Assembly (NCBI GenBank): GCA_001464665.1
Contig: LNDP01000025.1
Coordinates: 124,001 to 188,000 of the forward strand
Direction of reading: 5' to 3'
Length of the DNA stretch: 64,000 nt
Source: Acidobacteria bacterium Ga0074141
Lineage (GTDB): Bacteria; Acidobacteriota; Blastocatellia; Pyrinomonadales; Pyrinomonadaceae
The first letter of the stretch is position 1; each line of letters starts with the position of its first letter. A model generated the notes under the pieces. That model saw only the letters and a program-made list of their open reading frames with translations. It did not search any database and was not told the origin of the DNA. The position numbers were made by a program, and so were the translations under genes. Shown here piece by piece: positions 33,901 through 41,889 of the stretch.

Positions 33901-34130
33901 TTTCGACCGGTGCGGGCTCGGGAACGAACCGCTCGATCGGCGTGCTCGTCGTCGGCGGCCAGACGCTGTGTCTGTTACTTACGCTACTTGCGGTGCCGGT
34001 CTTTTATTCGATTTTTGACGATCTTGCCGAGCTGCATATATTTCAGCGGGTCGGCCGTTTCTCCGAGTGGCTCTTCGGCGGATTTCGTCGTCGCATTGCC
34101 GGAGCGACGAGTTCATTGATGGGCAAATAG
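30921..34130 (+). CDS. RND efflux pump, AcrB/HAE1-like
   Basis: A 1069-residue inner-membrane transporter. The start MQWLAEVCVKRPVFATMLILSLVVVG is the usual first helix. Twelve membrane helices and two large periplasmic loops follow in the usual duplicated layout. The loop VGIVVDDAIIVLENIYRFVEE carries the intramembrane aspartates used for proton coupling, and GGGQDQVVNSGSIYVKL, FGIVKKNAILQIDHTN and TALALVAGMIP-like sequence confirm the family. Substrate range cannot be read. Best start is ATG at 30921, because the frame upstream lies in non-coding DNA. Confidence 0.95.
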   Translation: MQWLAEVCVKRPVFATMLILSLVVVGMFSFFSLGVDLFPKIDFPTLTITVINPGASPEEIETEITELVEESVNTISGIDELRSSSIEGISRVFVQFVLEKDVEVAFNEVQQKVQNVIPRLPTTAEQPTVLKLDTDAAPILRVTLSGNDSVRDVTEVAKKSIKERIESISGVGQVTLVGGQERQINVWIDPDKMRSYNITPAEVTNALRIQNIEFPSGRLDEGQTETSIRTLGKVQRAEDFNEVVVAARGEYSVKVKDIGYVEDGAEELRSESRLNGRPAVTLIVAKQSGQNTVAVAREIKERLAEIEQGLPQGYEMRIIGDNSIFIENAVSALTEHLILGSVFACIVIFFFLWSFRSTFIASLAIPTSIIATFGLMLAMGYTLNSITMLALTLMVGIVVDDAIIVLENIYRFVEEKGMDPYEAAIEGTRDIGLAVLATTLSLMAVFVPIGFMQGIVGRFMSSFGLTSSFAVGVSLIVSFSLTPMLAARLIKRKHVKKKRDEAFLADVKVEGSLGKNTEPKEEHGSKESRWFSWILDRYTGMLRFAMGHRWLIVTLCVFVFVSIFPLFYFVGKNFLPVDDQSQYEISFRAPEGYSLGATSLAMERIASEIRQMPGVTDTLSTAGGGQDQVVNSGSIYVKLSDIGDRERSQEDLMSATRDLLGKYPDLRTGVQQVQAFSGGGFRNANVQFLIAGPDLKKLEEYSALILERMRSVPDAVDVDSTLISGKPEVQLEINRQLAADLGVRIGDISQALNTLVAGQDATTFNIGTDQYDVVVRSVQKYRTDIEGLSRMIVPSSKVGWVTLDRLVTPREGTGPSSIERTNRQRQVTMLANTRPGGSATSITSAIDQYVRELNLPAAYTTGYVGQSKEMGKAGFYFLLAFVLSFVFMYIVLAAQFESFIHPVTILLTLPLAVPFGILSLLIAGQTVNIFSGLGLLLLFGIVKKNAILQIDHTNNLRAAGMSRYDAIIQANRDRLRPILMTTLALVAGMIPLVLSTGAGSGTNRSIGVLVVGGQTLCLLLTLLAVPVFYSIFDDLAELHIFQRVGRFSEWLFGGFRRRIAGATSSLMGK

Positions 34131-34177
34131 TGTTTGCCCGGCATTCATATATGCGGCGTTTGCCGCGGAGATTCGAC

Positions 34178-35947
34178 ATGAGATCTCGTTTTATACTCGC
34201 GATCATATTTACTTTGGCAGCGGCCTTTGGCTCGGCGTATGGCCAAGACCCTACGCCTTCGCCGACGCCTTTCGGCACGGACAAGCAAGGCGTTGCGCCG
34301 GACAAGATAGCTCCGGTTCCGCCGATAGCTCAGGGCTTTGAATCCGATAACCGCGACCTGCCGGATCTCGGGCGTGTCGGCGTCGAGATGACCTCGCAGC
34401 GGCCAATGTCTGTCCGCGAGGCGATAGCCCTCGCGCTTGAGAACAATCGAGACATCGAAGTGACGCGAAAGAACGTCAAGATCGCCGAGTTTGACCTCAA
34501 GGCGGCCCGCGGCTATTACGAACCGCGTTTCATCGCCCAGACTTTTTACGAGCGGGCGACGACGCCGAACGTCAGCATCTTCAGCAACAATCGCGAAACG
34601 ACCCAAGGAGCCTTGGTCGGCAATGCTGATGTTCGCATTCCGCTGCCCAACTACGGGACGATCTTTGCCGCGACGTTCAATAACCAGCGTGTCACGACCA
34701 ACAACCCGATCTCGATCCTCAGTCCGCAGGCCAATGCGAACTTTGGCATTACGCTGACGCAGCCGCTGCTCCGCGGTCGGGCGATGGACCAGCCGCGGCG
34801 GACGATAGAGATAGCAAAGCGAAACCTCTCGCTTACCGACGTTCAGTTTCGCCAGCGTTCGGTCGAAATTATCACGAACGTCCAACGGGCATATTGGGAC
34901 CTGACATTCGCACTCAGGAACCTACAGGTTCAGCGTGATGCCGTTCGCGATGCGAAGGACCAGCTTGAGCATAATCGCCGCCTGGTCGAGGAAGGCCAGC
35001 TTGCGCCGATAGATATCGTCGCCGCCGAGACGCAGGTCGCAAACTTCGAACAGGCCGTTTACGACGCTCTCAACGTTGTGACGCAGGCCGAGAATGGGCT
35101 CAAGAATCTGATCTCGCCGAATCGCTACAACGCGGTTTGGAATGAGGCAATCGTCCCGACCGATCCGGTCGAGCTCCGCGTTCCGGGCACAACGCTAAAT
35201 GACGCGATGACCGCCGCGATGGAGAACCGGCCCGAGCTTGAACTCAACAATGTTCAGAAGTCGATCAATGAGATCGATCGGCGTTATTACCGCGACCAGA
35301 GCCGGCCGCAGATCGACCTCGTTGCTGGTTATACATCGAGCGGCATCGGCGGAACCCAGAATCCGAGCTTTAGTAGCCCGTTCGATGTTCCCTGCGACCC
35401 GAACGACCCCGGCTATGATGCTTGCCTTGCCCGCCAAGCGCAGCAGCGCGCACAGCTCGAGTCGCTGCTCGGCTCGCTCGGCAGCTCGGGCTCGGCGTAT
35501 TCAGACATCTTCACCAATCGTTACCCGACCTATCGCGTCGGCGTAACGATCAACCTGCCGCTCTTCGGTGACCGTACCGCTCGTGCCCAATATGGCCGCT
35601 CGTTGGTCGAAGGAGAACGGATCTCGGCACAGCGTGAGCAGGTCGAGCAACTCATTCAGGTCGAGGTGCGGAATGCGTTGCAGGCCGTCCGAACCGCCGA
35701 GGCACGACTTCGCTCGGCCGCGATCTCACGCGAAAATTCCGTTCGGCAATATGAATCGGAACAGCGAAAGCTCGATGCCGGCCAGTCAGACATTTACAAT
35801 GTGCTCGAACGGCAAACTGCACTGACGAACGCGCGGAGCGCCGAGCTTCGTGCCCAGACCGAGCTCAACAAGGCCCTCGCCGACCTCCAGCGTGCGACCG
35901 GCAATGCGCTTAAGGATAACGACGTCGTGACGATGCTGAGAAAGTAA
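34178..35947 (+). CDS. TolC-family outer-membrane efflux protein
   Basis: A 589-residue protein with signal peptide (MRSRFILAIIFTLAAAFGSA, cleavage after YGQ), an N-terminal proline-rich stretch, and the repeated alpha-helical barrel domains of outer membrane efflux proteins (MSVREAIALALENNRDIEVTRKNV; LQVQRDAVRDAKDQLEHNRRL; ERQTALTNARSAELRAQTELNKALADLQRAT). GGAG precedes the ATG at 34178 by seven bases, so this is preferred to 34151. It completes the tripartite efflux system with adaptor and pump. Confidence 0.93.
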   Translation: MRSRFILAIIFTLAAAFGSAYGQDPTPSPTPFGTDKQGVAPDKIAPVPPIAQGFESDNRDLPDLGRVGVEMTSQRPMSVREAIALALENNRDIEVTRKNVKIAEFDLKAARGYYEPRFIAQTFYERATTPNVSIFSNNRETTQGALVGNADVRIPLPNYGTIFAATFNNQRVTTNNPISILSPQANANFGITLTQPLLRGRAMDQPRRTIEIAKRNLSLTDVQFRQRSVEIITNVQRAYWDLTFALRNLQVQRDAVRDAKDQLEHNRRLVEEGQLAPIDIVAAETQVANFEQAVYDALNVVTQAENGLKNLISPNRYNAVWNEAIVPTDPVELRVPGTTLNDAMTAAMENRPELELNNVQKSINEIDRRYYRDQSRPQIDLVAGYTSSGIGGTQNPSFSSPFDVPCDPNDPGYDACLARQAQQRAQLESLLGSLGSSGSAYSDIFTNRYPTYRVGVTINLPLFGDRTARAQYGRSLVEGERISAQREQVEQLIQVEVRNALQAVRTAEARLRSAAISRENSVRQYESEQRKLDAGQSDIYNVLERQTALTNARSAELRAQTELNKALADLQRATGNALKDNDVVTMLRK

Positions 35948-35949
35948 AA

Positions 35950-36927
35950 ATGCGGGCAGTTTACATCACCGAATTCGGTGGGCCGGAAGGCCTTGAGGTC
36001 CGCCAGATACCCGAACCATCGGTTGCTCCGGGAAAGATCAAGGTCCGTGTCTCGCAAGCCGGCGTCAACCGGGCCGATATTCTTCAGCGACGCGGCCTCT
36101 ATCCCGGGCCCGAGGGTTACGATCCGCATCGGCCGGGGCTTGAGTTTTGTGGTGTGGTCGCCGAGATCGGCGAACGTGTTTCGCGTTTCAATACCGGAGA
36201 CCGCGTCTTCGGCATCACATCGGGCGAGGCACAGGCAGAGTTTGTCGTAGTCGAAGAGAGGCTGGCCGCTGAGGTGCCAGAGAACCTATCGACGGAGGTG
36301 GCGGCCGCAGTTCCCGAGGCTTATGTTACGGCCCACGATGCATTGATTACTCAAGCCGGTCTTTGCCAGGGCGAAAGCGTTCTGATCCACGCAGCGGCAT
36401 CGGGTGTCGGCATCGCCGCTTGCCAGATAGCGAAGAGCTGCGGAGCAACCGTCATTGCGACTTCACGAACAGCCGAAAAGCTCGATGAGCTAGGGAGTAT
36501 GTTTGACCATGCCATCATCACCGACGACGGGCCCGTTTTTGCCGAGCGTGTGATGGAATTAACCGGCGGCAGTGGCGTTGATGTTGTGCTCGACCTAGTT
36601 GGCGGCGCCTACTTTCCGGAGAATCTAAAAAGCCTCGCGGTCAAAGGGCGGATGATGCTTGTAGGGTTGACGGCCGGTCGTCGTGCCGAGTTTGATATGG
36701 GCATCGCTCTTGCAAAGCGACTGACGATCAAGGGCACGGTCCTCCGCTCACGAAGCACTGAGGATAAAGGCGAGGCCGTTGCCGCGTTTGCCCGCGACGT
36801 GGTTTCGGGGCTCGGCCGCGAGTTCACGCCGGTGATCGACGCGGTTTTCCCCGTCGAGTCCGTCCGCGAGGCGCACGAGCGGGTCGAATCGAACAAGACC
36901 ATCGGGAAGGTTATACTAAGCTTTTGA
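35950..36927 (+). CDS. NAD(P)H-quinone oxidoreductase (PIG3-like MDR)
   Basis: A 325-residue zinc-independent medium-chain reductase. MRAVYITEFGGPEGLEVRQIPEPSVAPGKIKV is the family N terminus. Residues about 80-120 form the catalytic domain (GLEFCGVVAEIGERVSRFNTGDRVFGI), and VLIHAAASGVGIAACQIAKSCGA is the NADPH-binding Rossmann motif. It reduces quinones or related carbonyls. It starts two bases after the tolC stop, and could be read from the efflux promoter, although that is only spacing evidence. Its end overlaps the convergent gene at 36916 by 12 bases. Confidence 0.9.
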   Translation: MRAVYITEFGGPEGLEVRQIPEPSVAPGKIKVRVSQAGVNRADILQRRGLYPGPEGYDPHRPGLEFCGVVAEIGERVSRFNTGDRVFGITSGEAQAEFVVVEERLAAEVPENLSTEVAAAVPEAYVTAHDALITQAGLCQGESVLIHAAASGVGIAACQIAKSCGATVIATSRTAEKLDELGSMFDHAIITDDGPVFAERVMELTGGSGVDVVLDLVGGAYFPENLKSLAVKGRMMLVGLTAGRRAEFDMGIALAKRLTIKGTVLRSRSTEDKGEAVAAFARDVVSGLGREFTPVIDAVFPVESVREAHERVESNKTIGKVILSF

Positions 36928-37134
36928 AGTTGCGGCGAGCCGGCTTCCTACATCGTCTGTGACGACACAAAGCCCGGCGATGCCGTTGCGGTCAAGGCGA
37001 TCGAGCAGTTCGGCCGCGGCGGCGTAGGTGAGGCCCGAGCCCTCGAGCCGGTCAAACGAGATTACCGACCAAACGGGCGAGAAGAGTTCTGACTCCGGCG
37101 CGTGGCCGTTATTTGCGGGTTCCGGTGTATTCAT
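36916..37134 (-). CDS. Hypothetical protein, 72 aa
   Basis: A short soluble frame (MNTPEPANNGHAPESE start, middle VISFDRLEGSGLTYAAAAELLDRLDRNGIAGLCVVTDDVGSRLAA). The periodicity of AAAAELLDRLDRNGIAGLC suggests a helix-strand unit. No family is recognised. Its stop lies inside the 3' end of the quinone reductase gene, and its start is 25 bases from the palindrome at 37160. It may be a real small protein, but a chance frame is possible. Confidence 0.45.
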   Translation of the reverse strand: MNTPEPANNGHAPESELFSPVWSVISFDRLEGSGLTYAAAAELLDRLDRNGIAGLCVVTDDVGSRLAATSKA

Positions 37135-37159
37135 CGGCTATAGGGCAAATTTAGCATAC

Positions 37160-37179
37160 GTTTTCCACATGTGGAAAAC
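37160..37179. promoter_or_regulatory. 20-bp perfect palindrome in divergent promoter region
   Basis: GTTTTCCACATGTGGAAAAC is fully self-complementary. It lies between the divergent genes at 37134 (minus) and 37199 (plus), 19 bases before the SDR start. Each half contains TTTTCCACA, which fits the relaxed DnaA-box pattern TTWTNCACA. It is therefore either an operator for a dimeric regulator or a pair of face-to-face DnaA-like boxes. No dnaA or gyrB is near, which disfavours an origin. Confidence 0.6.
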
Positions 37180-37198
37180 TTTTTGACGAAACTTCGAG

Positions 37199-38269
37199 AT
37201 GGCTTTTTCGCGGACGATCTTCATCACAGGCTTCCCCGGCTTCATCGCCGGCCGCTTGGTCTCTGCGCTGGCCCGGCCCGATGTCCAGTTTTTTCTCCTC
37301 GTTCAGCCTCAGTTTGTTGAGACGGCGGCCCTGCTCGCCGAGCGCGTCGCCGACGATATGGCCGTCCCGGCTGAGAATTTTGCTTTGATCGAAGGCGATA
37401 TCACGAAGCCTGATCTCGGAATGTCCGCCGAGGATCTTGCCGCCGTCCGCCGCGAGACGACCGACGTACATCATCTTGCGGCGATCTACGACCTTGAGGT
37501 CGAGCGCGAACCGGCATTTGCCGTCAATGTCGAGGGCACCCGCAATGTCAACGAGCTTTGCCGCTCACTGCCGAATCTGCGGCGTTACAACTACGTTTCG
37601 ACCTGCTACGTTTCCGGCAAACGCGAGGGCCGGATACTCGAGACCGAGCTTGAGCACGACGCCGGCTTTCGCAATTTTTACGAAGAGACGAAGTACCTCG
37701 CCGAGATGGAGGTCGAACGGCTTAAAGGCGACTTGCCGGTGACGGTCTTTCGGCCCTCGGTCGTCGTCGGCGATTCGGAAACCGGCGAGACCGTGAAATA
37801 CGACGGGATCTATTACCTGATCAAGTATGTGCTTCGGGCGCCGTCGCTGCTGCGGCTGATCAACGTCGGCAACACCGAAGTTATGCTGAATCTCGTCCCG
37901 GTCGATTTTGTCGTTAATGGGATCGAGGCACTTTGCTACGACGAAGCGGCAGTTGGGCGGACTGTCGCCCTTGCCGACCCGCGGCCGCTGACGACCGCCG
38001 GGCTTTTTGACGCGATCGCCCGTTCGCTGACCGGCAAGGCCTCGATTTGGACACCGCCTAAATCACTGAGCGAATGGAGCTTATATCTGCCGATGACGCC
38101 TGCCCTGACCGGACTGCCGCATGCGGGCGTGCCCTATTTTTTCGTTACGCAAGAGTATGATACGGCCGCCGCGGATGAGCTTCTCGCCCCGCACGACGTT
38201 CATTGCCCGGGCTTTGCGGAGTATGTCGGGCGGCTTATCGAGTTCGTAAAGCGCAACCCGAAGCTCTGA
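37199..38269 (+). CDS. SDR-family NAD-dependent epimerase/reductase
   Basis: A 356-residue extended SDR. The Rossmann glycine motif is TGFPGFIAGRLV (residues 10-21). Residue blocks VDVHHLAAIYDLEVEREPAFAVNVEGT and YNYVSTCYVSGKREGRILE, with YxxxK in NFYEETKYLAEMEVERL, follow. FRPSVVVGDSETGE fits the carboxyl half. It resembles thioester-reductase or male-sterility-like SDRs acting on fatty-acyl-like substrates, but the substrate is not determined. An operator-like palindrome lies upstream. Confidence 0.82.
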   Translation: MAFSRTIFITGFPGFIAGRLVSALARPDVQFFLLVQPQFVETAALLAERVADDMAVPAENFALIEGDITKPDLGMSAEDLAAVRRETTDVHHLAAIYDLEVEREPAFAVNVEGTRNVNELCRSLPNLRRYNYVSTCYVSGKREGRILETELEHDAGFRNFYEETKYLAEMEVERLKGDLPVTVFRPSVVVGDSETGETVKYDGIYYLIKYVLRAPSLLRLINVGNTEVMLNLVPVDFVVNGIEALCYDEAAVGRTVALADPRPLTTAGLFDAIARSLTGKASIWTPPKSLSEWSLYLPMTPALTGLPHAGVPYFFVTQEYDTAAADELLAPHDVHCPGFAEYVGRLIEFVKRNPKL

Positions 38270-38313
38270 ACCCGAGGTGCAAAGTTTAGCCTTGCCGCGG
38301 CATCTCACCCCTT

Positions 38314-39423
38314 ATGATCAACGGTTTTTGCAGGTCGATAGCGTTCGCGGCGGTTATTCTGCTTATTGCCGCCGCTGGCTTTGCGCAAAGCGGCCGGGTT
38401 AAGCCGACGCCGACGCCTGAGGAAGAGCCGGTGCGCATCGTCACCGAAGAGGTGAAGGTCAGCTTTCTCGCTCGCGATGAGGGTGGCCGGTTTGTCCCGG
38501 ACGTAAAGGCCGAAGATCTTGTCATACTTGAAAACGACTTACTACATCAGGCGACGAGCGTCCGCCGGCTTCCGGCTTATGTTCTGATCGTTATGGACAC
38601 AGGCGGCGAACTTCGGTCGGTAAAAACGCTCGACCAGACCCGCAAGACGGCCGCGGCCGTTATCGCCTCGCTCAGGCCCGAGGATCAGGTTGCCGTGATG
38701 CAGTACGCCGACCGGGCGGAGATCGTCTCCGAATGGACGGACGTTAAGGGCGAAAGCCTTGTCGCCGTAAATCGAGCCAAGTTTGGCCGACGTTCGTCCT
38801 TTACCATGGCGCTCGACCTTGCCCGCGAATTCATGATGCAGGAAGGCATCGAAAATCGGCACCTCGTGCTGATAACCGATGGTACCGATAGCTTTGCCCG
38901 CGGCGACAAGATCCGAGAAACGATGCGGAAACTGCTCGGCACGGACATTAGCGTCCACATCATCAGCTACACGCGAATGGAGACGATGGATATCGCACCG
39001 CGAGCGAGCGGCATTTCTAACTCGCCGCCGCCGAAGGCTCTTCCCGACGAGATCGCCGCTCAGCTTCCGCCCGGTGCCCGCGACGTCGCACAGGCTCCGA
39101 AGATCGGCCCGACCATCATCGTTGACCGCAAGCATCTCCGCCTGATGCGCGAGCGAAAGAAAGAGCTCGAGACCGCCGAAGACGACCTGCTAACGCTCTC
39201 CGAAGATACCAACGGGACGATCATCATTCCCGATACGCTCGACGAGATGGTCGAGAAGGCAAGGCTCATCGGTCAGACGATCGGCTCAAGCTATTTGCTC
39301 ACCTACACACCGCGAGTGCCCTTCGCCGAACGTACCGGGACGCGGACCGTAAGCATCACATCAAAACGCTCCGGGCTGATCGTCGAGGCCCGCCGAAAGC
39401 TAATTCCCGGTGCTGCAAAGTAA
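38314..39423 (+). CDS. VWFA-related secreted protein (acidobacterial type)
   Basis: A 369-residue protein with signal peptide (MINGFCRSIAFAAVILLIA, cleavage after GFAQ). Residues 40-70 hold the VKVSFLARDEGGRFVPDVKAEDLVILEND region typical of the acidobacterial VWFA-related family. The VWA domain follows with VLIVMDTGGELRS, RPEDQVAVMQYA and LVLITDGTDSFARGDKI. The metal-site motif, usually DxSxS, reads DTGGE, so the MIDAS is degenerate. Such proteins are exported and of unknown role; a C-terminal beta domain (YLLTYTPRVPFAERTGTRTV) is also usual. Confidence 0.85.
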   Translation: MINGFCRSIAFAAVILLIAAAGFAQSGRVKPTPTPEEEPVRIVTEEVKVSFLARDEGGRFVPDVKAEDLVILENDLLHQATSVRRLPAYVLIVMDTGGELRSVKTLDQTRKTAAAVIASLRPEDQVAVMQYADRAEIVSEWTDVKGESLVAVNRAKFGRRSSFTMALDLAREFMMQEGIENRHLVLITDGTDSFARGDKIRETMRKLLGTDISVHIISYTRMETMDIAPRASGISNSPPPKALPDEIAAQLPPGARDVAQAPKIGPTIIVDRKHLRLMRERKKELETAEDDLLTLSEDTNGTIIIPDTLDEMVEKARLIGQTIGSSYLLTYTPRVPFAERTGTRTVSITSKRSGLIVEARRKLIPGAAK

Positions 39424-39479
39424 GCCGCCCGCAATGCTTGACCCCATCGAGGGCGGCACGTATATTTAAGGTTTCCACT

Positions 39480-39566
39480 GCCGGAGTGGCGAAATTGGTA
39501 TACGCACCAGACTCAAAATCTGGCGGGAGCAATCCCATGTCGGTTCGAGTCCGACCTCCGGCACCA
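39480..39566 (+). tRNA. tRNA-Leu (anticodon CAA)
   Basis: A complete 87-base cloverleaf. The acceptor stem is GCCGGAG / CTCCGGC, the anticodon stem is CCAGA / TCTGG with loop CTCAAAA, so the anticodon is CAA (reads UUG). A long variable arm (CGGGAGCAATCCCATG) marks a class II tRNA-Leu, and the T-loop is GGTTCGAGTCC. The CCA end is encoded (39564-39566). A hairpin terminator follows directly. Confidence 0.95.
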
Positions 39567-39573
39567 GAATCAA

Positions 39574-39610
39574 AAAAAGAGCGACGCCCGAACCGGACGC
39601 CGCTCTTTTT
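39574..39610 (+). terminator. Intrinsic terminator of tRNA-Leu
   Basis: AAAAAGAGCGACG pairs with CGCCGCTCTTTTT with one mismatch and a loop of about nine bases; the T-run is at 39606-39610. It terminates the tRNA transcript only a few bases after the CCA end. Confidence 0.8.
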
Positions 39611-39629
39611 ATTTGCTTTCAACTATCCG

Positions 39630-40667
39630 TTATCGGCGATAGTTGATGACCTCGCCAGTGTCGTTTCGGCGGGTACTGATGCCGCCGTTGCGGAGCCTTG
39701 CTACCGAGGCAATGGCACCATCGATGTTGATCATATTGTTATTCATCCAGTAACCGTACGAGATACCGCCACCGATGTTGGCCGTGATCGAACCGTTGTT
39801 TTGGATCGAAAGCGTGATCCGCTCGCCGCCCGGGCCCGTTCCGTAGAAGGTGCCGCGTGCCCATGAAGGCGGAGTCGCCTGGTTACCGCCGCCCCAACCG
39901 CCGCCGCCGGTGCGGGTGTAAGCGATACGCTCGCCCGTATCATTTCGCTGGGTTAGGATGCCGTTGCCCTGGCGGGTAACACGTGCGACCGCACCATTGA
40001 TGTTAAGGTAATTGCCGCTCGTAAAACGGCCGTAGGACATGCCGCCGCCGATGTTTGCCGTAACGCTGCCGTTCGGGTTGATCGTTAGCGTTATCTGTTC
40101 GCCGGTCGGAGCCGTTCCGTAGAAGGTGCCCTGTGCCCAGTTAGGGGGAGTAACGGTCTGGCCGCCGCCCCAGCCGCCGCCGCCACCGGTCCAACCGCCG
40201 CCGGCGATGCCGGGAAGGTCGTAAGTATCTGCAACCGTGTTGACCTCATTACGAAGCCGGTTCCACTGCCGCTCGATGTTTCGGCGAAAGCGGATCGAGT
40301 TCATCGTCGTGTTCAACGGCTGTGCAGCTGCGACCACGTTCTGTACCTGGTTGCGGCTCCTCCACCAATCGTTGTTGCTATTAAAGTTGCTTCGTAAGCG
40401 ATCAGTTGACCGCTCAAAATTGTCAACCTGATTGCGGTAGGTACGCTTTTGGCTGCTGCTGAGGTTGCTCCGGTCAAGCTCGCTGCGAAAATCCCGGCGA
40501 AATTCATCTGCCGCATCTTCCATTGAACGAATGATCTGATCGACCCTAGCCTTTGAATATTGCCCGACGTAACGGCCCTGGCCATTCGCATCGGAGGCTG
40601 AAAAGACCGTAAAGAGACCGGCAACCAAGCCGATCAAAAAAATTGATACTAAGTTTCGTTTCATCAT
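39630..40667 (-). CDS. Secreted protein with duplicated C-terminal beta module
   Basis: A 345-residue exported protein. It has signal peptide MMKRNLVSIFLIGLVAGLFTV with cleavage near NGQ, then a helical Arg/Asn-rich region to about 150. A Gly/Trp spacer GGGWTGGGGGWGGG leads to two copies of an 80-residue module. Copy 1 (about 175-245) and copy 2 (about 265-340) share TPPxWAxGTFYGT, GExITLxIxxNGSxTANIGGG and RNDTGExI. The second ATG of MMK has the better spacing from the GGGGGAA site. No named family is recognised; the module looks beta-stranded. Confidence 0.8.
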   Translation of the reverse strand: MMKRNLVSIFLIGLVAGLFTVFSASDANGQGRYVGQYSKARVDQIIRSMEDAADEFRRDFRSELDRSNLSSSQKRTYRNQVDNFERSTDRLRSNFNSNNDWWRSRNQVQNVVAAAQPLNTTMNSIRFRRNIERQWNRLRNEVNTVADTYDLPGIAGGGWTGGGGGWGGGQTVTPPNWAQGTFYGTAPTGEQITLTINPNGSVTANIGGGMSYGRFTSGNYLNINGAVARVTRQGNGILTQRNDTGERIAYTRTGGGGWGGGNQATPPSWARGTFYGTGPGGERITLSIQNNGSITANIGGGISYGYWMNNNMINIDGAIASVARLRNGGISTRRNDTGEVINYRR

Positions 40668-40843
40668 AGGTTCCCCCTAAGTTCGTTCCGCTATCCGGTT
40701 CCATCTATTGCTAGTTGGGTCGAAGCCCGGGTTCTCGCCCACGGCTCAAACACCCTTTTGCCAATACGTCCGGCGGGTGAAATTAATAGTCACTGCGCCT
40801 CAGATTATATTTCATAACGAATTTCAATACAATTGATTTTTCG

Positions 40844-41878
40844 ATGAAGAATCTCTCGGACTACGACTTTCTTTTGCCCGATGAACAGATCGCAGAGCGG
40901 CCGGCAGAGGTGCGTTCAGCGTCGCGGATGATGCTCGTTCACCGTTCTGCCGTTTCTTATGATGACGCCATGTTTGAAAGGTTGCCGGAGTTCTTGCGGC
41001 CTGGTGATCTTTTGGTTGTTAACAACACCCGTGTCTTCCCGGCTCGGCTGATAGGCAAGACCGAAACCGGTGCGGCGGTCGAGTTGTTGCTCGAAAGCAG
41101 TCTCGGCGATGGAGAGTGGCGGGCGCTTGCCCGGCCGGCACGGCGACTCAAACCGGGCAGGCAGATCATCTTTGACAAGCGGCTCGTGGCCGAGTTTGTC
41201 GCTCGCGGCGAGGGCGGAATGGTGACAGTCCGGTTTGAAGCGGAAGGCGATCTATTTGAACATTTTGACCGCGTCGGGCGGACGCCGCTGCCGCCTTACA
41301 TAAAACGCGACCTCGCCTCGCCCGATGAGGACCGCGAACGATACCAGACGGTCTATGCCGAGAAACGCGGAGCGATCGCCGCACCGACCGCCGGGCTTCA
41401 TTTCACTGACGAAGTGCTCGATCGGCTTCGGGCCGCAGGCGTCCTCACCTGTGAGGTCACGCTCCACGTTGGCTACGGTACGTTCGAGCCCGTCCGAAGC
41501 GAGGACCTTTCGGACCATGCTGTCTTGCCGGAACATTATGAGGTAGGTGAGAAAGCGGCCCAAATGCTCGCCGCCGCTAAAAGCGCAGGCCGGCGGATCA
41601 TCGCCGTCGGGACGACCACGACCCGCACGCTTGAGAATATGATTGCCGAGTTTGGCGAGTTTCGCGCCGAGAGCGGCGAGGCCCGGCTGACGATACTTCC
41701 CGGCCACGAATTTAAAGCCATTGACGGACTTTTGACGAATTTCCATTTACCGAAGAGTTCGCTCCTCGTGCTCGTTTCCGCATTCGGCGGGCACGAACTT
41801 ATAATGGAGGCTTATCGGCATGCGGTTTCGGCGGGCTATCGATTCTATAGTTACGGCGATTGTATGCTGATCATCTAG
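40844..41878 (+). CDS. queA: tRNA preQ1(34) S-adenosylmethionine ribosyltransferase-isomerase
   Basis: A 344-residue enzyme that transfers the ribosyl part of SAM to 7-aminomethyl-7-deazaguanine at tRNA position 34, making epoxyqueuosine. LSDYDFLLPDEQIAERPAE is the family start. LLVVNNTRVFPARLIGKT, RTPLPPYIKRD, EKRGAIAAPTAGLHFTDEV and FHLPKSSLLVLVSAFGG are characteristic. Length matches the family. It begins a closely packed run with an acetyltransferase and thiE. Confidence 0.96.
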   Translation: MKNLSDYDFLLPDEQIAERPAEVRSASRMMLVHRSAVSYDDAMFERLPEFLRPGDLLVVNNTRVFPARLIGKTETGAAVELLLESSLGDGEWRALARPARRLKPGRQIIFDKRLVAEFVARGEGGMVTVRFEAEGDLFEHFDRVGRTPLPPYIKRDLASPDEDRERYQTVYAEKRGAIAAPTAGLHFTDEVLDRLRAAGVLTCEVTLHVGYGTFEPVRSEDLSDHAVLPEHYEVGEKAAQMLAAAKSAGRRIIAVGTTTTRTLENMIAEFGEFRAESGEARLTILPGHEFKAIDGLLTNFHLPKSSLLVLVSAFGGHELIMEAYRHAVSAGYRFYSYGDCMLII

Positions 41879-41889
41879 TGTTTTCGGGT

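Noticed and set aside
37160-37179. Replication origin
   Set aside because: Two DnaA-like half sites alone are not enough; there is no AT-rich unwinding element nor dnaA, dnaN or gyrB nearby.
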